From assembly GCA_025937835.1 (NCBI GenBank), contig JAICQO010000069.1, forward strand, positions 1 to 37,812: a stretch of DNA of 37,812 bases, read 5' to 3'. Shown here in pieces: positions 35,093 through 37,812 of this stretch. The first letter of the stretch is position 1, and the number at the start of each line of letters is the position of its first letter. The notes beneath the pieces were generated by a model, which saw only the letters and a program-made list of their open reading frames with translations, was not told the origin of the DNA and did not search any database. The DNA comes from Polyangiaceae bacterium (GTDB taxonomy: Bacteria > Myxococcota_A > Polyangia > Polyangiales > Polyangiaceae). The position numbers and the translations under genes are program-made.

Positions 35093-36636
35093 GCGCGCCG
35101 CTCCTAGTTACGCGGGACCTGACGAAGCGCTTCGGCGGCGTCACGGCGCTGAAGTCCGTCAATTTCGAGCTCGGCAAGGGCGAGGTCCACTCGCTTTGCG
35201 GTGAGAACGGCGCCGGCAAGAGCACGCTGATCAAGCTGCTCGGCGGCCTCCACCCCCATGGCAGCTACGAGGGCGAGATCCTGATGGAGGGCCGCCCCGC
35301 CCAGTTCCTGGCGCCCGGGGACTCGAGCGCCTCCGGCATCGCCGTCATCTACCAGGAGCTCGCGCTCGTGCCGGAGATGACGGTCGCCGAAAACCTGCTG
35401 CTCGGCAACGCGCCGAAGCGCGGCGGCCTGATCGACTGGAACGCGCTCTACCAGCGCGCCAAGGAGATTTTGGCAGAGGCCAAGATCGACCTCGACCCGG
35501 TCACACCGATCGGCGAGCTCGGCGTAGGGCAGCGGCAGCTGGTCGAGATCGCCCGCGCCATCGGCAAGAAGAGCAAGATCCTGATCCTGGACGAGCCGAC
35601 CGCGGCGCTCACCGATCAGGAAGTGATCGCGCTGCTCGAGCTCGTGAAGCGCTACCGCGCCGACGGCATTTCCTGCATCTACATCTCGCACAAACTCGAC
35701 GAGGTGTTCGCGATCTCCGACCGGATCACGGTGCTGCGCGACGGCCAGAGCATCATCACGCTCGAGGCCAAGCAGACCAACGAGAAAGAGGTGATCCGGC
35801 ACATGGTCGGCCGCGAGATCACCGATCTTTTCCCGCGCCGCGCCGTCACCCCGGGCGACGTGAAGCTCGAGGTGAAAAACCTTTCCGTGGCGCCGAAGAA
35901 GGGCGCGCCGGCGTTTCTCAAGGATCTGAGCTTCGAGGTGCGCACCGGTGAGGTGCTCGGCATCGGCGGCCTGATGGGCGCCGGTCGCAGCGAGCTCTTG
36001 ATGCACCTGTTCGGCGCCTGGGGCGAGCGCAAGAGCGGTCAGGTGCGGCTGCTCGGGCAAGAGCTCTCTCCGCGCATGACCCCGCAGCAGGTGCTGCAGG
36101 CGGGCATGGCGCTGGTGTCGGAAGATCGCAAGCGCTTCGGCCTGATCCTCGGCGCCAGCATCGGCTACCACCTGACCCTGTCGAGCCTCGGCTCGGTCAC
36201 CAGCAACGGCCTGATCGACGCCCCGCGCGAGAACACCATCAGCCAGCAGCTGTTCAAGGAGCTGCGCATCAAGGCGCCCGATCTCGAGACCCCGGTCGGC
36301 TCGCTCTCCGGCGGTAATCAGCAGAAGGTGGTGCTGGGCAAGGCGCTCAACACCAAGCCGAAGCTGCTCATGCTCGACGAGCCCACGCGCGGCATCGACG
36401 TGGGCGCCAAGCTCGAGGTCTACAACATCGTCAACCGCATCAGCTCGGAGGGCACCGCGGTGATCCTGGTCTCGAGCGAACTCCCGGAGCTCATCGGTAT
36501 GAGCGACCGGATCATCATGCTGCACGAGGGCCAGGCAAGCGGCCCGTTCATGCCCAAGGAAGTCACTCAGGAGCGCCTGCTCGCGGCGGCTCTCGGCAAG
36601 CTGAAAGTCAAGTCGCCGGCCGAGGCCGCGCTCTGA
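35089..36636 (+). CDS. xylG: Xylose-type ABC transporter, double ATP-binding protein
   Basis: A 515-residue sugar ABC ATPase with two nucleotide-binding domains in tandem. Domain 1 has Walker A GENGAGKST near residue 40, the signature-like VGQRQLVEIARAIG, and Walker B KILILDEPTAALTD. Domain 2 has a degenerate Walker A (GLMGAGRSELL), as is normal in this family, the signature LSGGNQQKVVLGKAL, and Walker B LLMLDEPTRGID. It energises import through XylH. The ATG start overlaps xylF by 4 bases, and xylH follows 12 bases after the stop. Confidence 0.95.
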   Translation: MSAPLLVTRDLTKRFGGVTALKSVNFELGKGEVHSLCGENGAGKSTLIKLLGGLHPHGSYEGEILMEGRPAQFLAPGDSSASGIAVIYQELALVPEMTVAENLLLGNAPKRGGLIDWNALYQRAKEILAEAKIDLDPVTPIGELGVGQRQLVEIARAIGKKSKILILDEPTAALTDQEVIALLELVKRYRADGISCIYISHKLDEVFAISDRITVLRDGQSIITLEAKQTNEKEVIRHMVGREITDLFPRRAVTPGDVKLEVKNLSVAPKKGAPAFLKDLSFEVRTGEVLGIGGLMGAGRSELLMHLFGAWGERKSGQVRLLGQELSPRMTPQQVLQAGMALVSEDRKRFGLILGASIGYHLTLSSLGSVTSNGLIDAPRENTISQQLFKELRIKAPDLETPVGSLSGGNQQKVVLGKALNTKPKLLMLDEPTRGIDVGAKLEVYNIVNRISSEGTAVILVSSELPELIGMSDRIIMLHEGQASGPFMPKEVTQERLLAAALGKLKVKSPAEAAL

Positions 36637-36648
36637 TCCGGGTCAACG

Positions 36649-37776
36649 ATGTCCGACCGCATCTCTCTCCGTAACTTCTCGATGGTGATCGCGCTGATCG
36701 CGATCTCCGCCTTCTTCGCGTTCAAGCAGCCGGTGTTCTTGTCGGCGCGCAACCTGTCGCTGCTCTCGATCGAGCTCAGCGTCACGGCGATCCTGGCGCT
36801 CGGCATGTTGATCGTGCTCCTGCCGGGGCACATCGATCTGTCGGCTGGCAGCGGCGTCGGCCTGACGGGGGCGGTCGCGGCCGTGCTCGTCTTCGATTCG
36901 CGCTGGCCGGCACCGATCGCACTGCTGGTGGCGGTGGTGATGGCGATCGCGGTCTGGGCGGCGATGGGCGCGCTGATCGTGCGCCAGCGCATACCGGCGT
37001 TCATCATCACGCTCGGCGGCCTGCTCGTGTTCAAGGGCCTGCACTGGCTCGTGATCCGGAACCAGACCATCCCCGTGGTCGAGGGCGGGAAAGAGAACAT
37101 CTACTCGCTGCTCACCACTTACTACCTGCCCCCCGTGGTCGGCGTATCGCTGGCCGTGATCGTGGTCGGGCTGATGGTCTGGGCCAAGCTCAACGGCCGC
37201 GTCCGCCGCCAGCGCTTCGGTTTCCAGGTCGACGACAGGGAGATCCTGTTCCTGAAGCTGTTCGTCGCGGCCCAGGGGGCGCTGCTGCTGGTCTTGATCA
37301 TGCACCAGTACCGCGGCCTGCCGCTCGCGGCGGTGATCCTCGGCGGCGTGGCGTACCTGATCCACGTCCTCACGCAGCACACGCCGTTCGGCCGCTACCT
37401 TTACGCCGTGGGCGGCAACGAAGAGGCCGCGTTGATTTCCGGCGTCCCGATCCAGCGCATCGTGATCGGCGCCTTCGCGCTGATGGGCGTGATCGTGGCG
37501 CTCGGCGGCTTCATGCAGACCGCCTACTCCGGCGCTTCGACCTCGACCGTGGGCAGCTTGATGGAGCTCGACGCGGTTGCGGCCTGCGTGATCGGCGGCG
37601 CCAGCCTGCGCGGCGGCCGCGGCACCGTTCCGGGCGTGATCTTCGGCGCGCTGATCATGGCCACCCTGCTGAACGGCCTCACCCTGATGGCCGTCTCCCC
37701 CGAGGTGAAGTTCATCGCGCGCGGCGTGGTGCTCGCCCTGGCCGTCTGGGTCGACGTCAAGCTCGCCGGCAAGTGA
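36649..37776 (+). CDS. xylH: Xylose-type ABC transporter permease
   Basis: A 375-residue polytopic membrane protein of the BPD_transp_2 family, with roughly ten hydrophobic segments starting at about residue 12 (MVIALIAISAFFAF). Typical motifs are LSVTAILALGMLIVLLPGHI followed by DLSAGS, ALIVRQRIPAFIITLGGLL, FGRYLYAVGGNEEAALISGV, and ASLRGGRGTVPGVIFGALIM. It forms the channel for XylF-bound sugar. It is the last gene of the transporter operon. No xylose isomerase, kinase or regulator gene is visible before the window ends 36 bases later. Confidence 0.94.
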   Translation: MSDRISLRNFSMVIALIAISAFFAFKQPVFLSARNLSLLSIELSVTAILALGMLIVLLPGHIDLSAGSGVGLTGAVAAVLVFDSRWPAPIALLVAVVMAIAVWAAMGALIVRQRIPAFIITLGGLLVFKGLHWLVIRNQTIPVVEGGKENIYSLLTTYYLPPVVGVSLAVIVVGLMVWAKLNGRVRRQRFGFQVDDREILFLKLFVAAQGALLLVLIMHQYRGLPLAAVILGGVAYLIHVLTQHTPFGRYLYAVGGNEEAALISGVPIQRIVIGAFALMGVIVALGGFMQTAYSGASTSTVGSLMELDAVAACVIGGASLRGGRGTVPGVIFGALIMATLLNGLTLMAVSPEVKFIARGVVLALAVWVDVKLAGK

Positions 37777-37812
37777 GCGGCGGAGGCCCTGTTCTCAGGG
37801 GCGGCACGCGCC

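Overview
The window is high-GC DNA with dense, mostly overlapping genes, frequent TTG/GTG starts, lipoproteins with Gly/Ala/Ser-rich linkers, cysteine-rich repeat proteins, a eukaryote-like Ser/Thr kinase and a multidomain lipid enzyme. Together these point to a myxobacterium (Myxococcota), most likely of the Polyangia/Sorangium side. This assignment is inferred from gene content; no rRNA or tRNA gene is visible.

Layout. 1-3000 (minus strand): apaG, then a class I SAM methyltransferase, then a protein with a degenerate Fic-like motif, and the start of a further short reading frame that leaves the window. 3100-11240 (plus): a coupled four-gene operon (HAD-IB phosphatase, LarA-like protein, a 1551-residue reductase/ligase/carrier/acyltransferase/SCP2 enzyme, NAD(P)-dependent reductase) that resembles the myxobacterial ether-lipid (elb) cluster. 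11400-13600: htpX converging on a gene for an S1-repeat RNA-binding protein, with a strong terminator inside the S1 gene's 3' end. 13711-16599: a secreted GH8 glycosidase with cysteine-rich repeats.

16600-20710 is the accessory part. It holds two hairpins, a 240-bp array of GCGATCGC palindromes with mirror-image halves, a 67-nt sequence that folds on paper into a perfect closed four-way junction, a four-helix-bundle (23S rRNA intervening-sequence type) protein, a convergent nucleotidyltransferase plus small partner gene resembling a toxin-antitoxin pair, and a divergent three-gene operon (HTH-like protein, small protein, cysteine-rich lipoprotein). The lipoprotein gene is broken by an apparent one-base frameshift.

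20716-30363: malic enzyme (maeB type), a SprT-like/DUF2786 protein coupled to a membrane Ser/Thr kinase, an FGE/SUMF1-type lipoprotein, a Shewanella-like phosphatase lipoprotein, and a PL11 rhamnogalacturonan lyase. 30383-30526 is a palindromic intergenic element. 30589-33798: glutamine-dependent NAD synthetase (nadE) followed by an aldose 1-epimerase lipoprotein. 34001-37776: a complete xylose-type ABC importer (xylF, xylG, xylH). GH8, PL11, the epimerase and the xylose importer suggest use of plant cell-wall polysaccharides.

The best candidate for something undescribed is the 16.6-17.5 kb block, where a palindrome array, a tightly folding junction element and a four-helix-bundle gene lie side by side away from any rRNA gene. 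The second is the Fic-like/methyltransferase/short-ORF group at the left edge.
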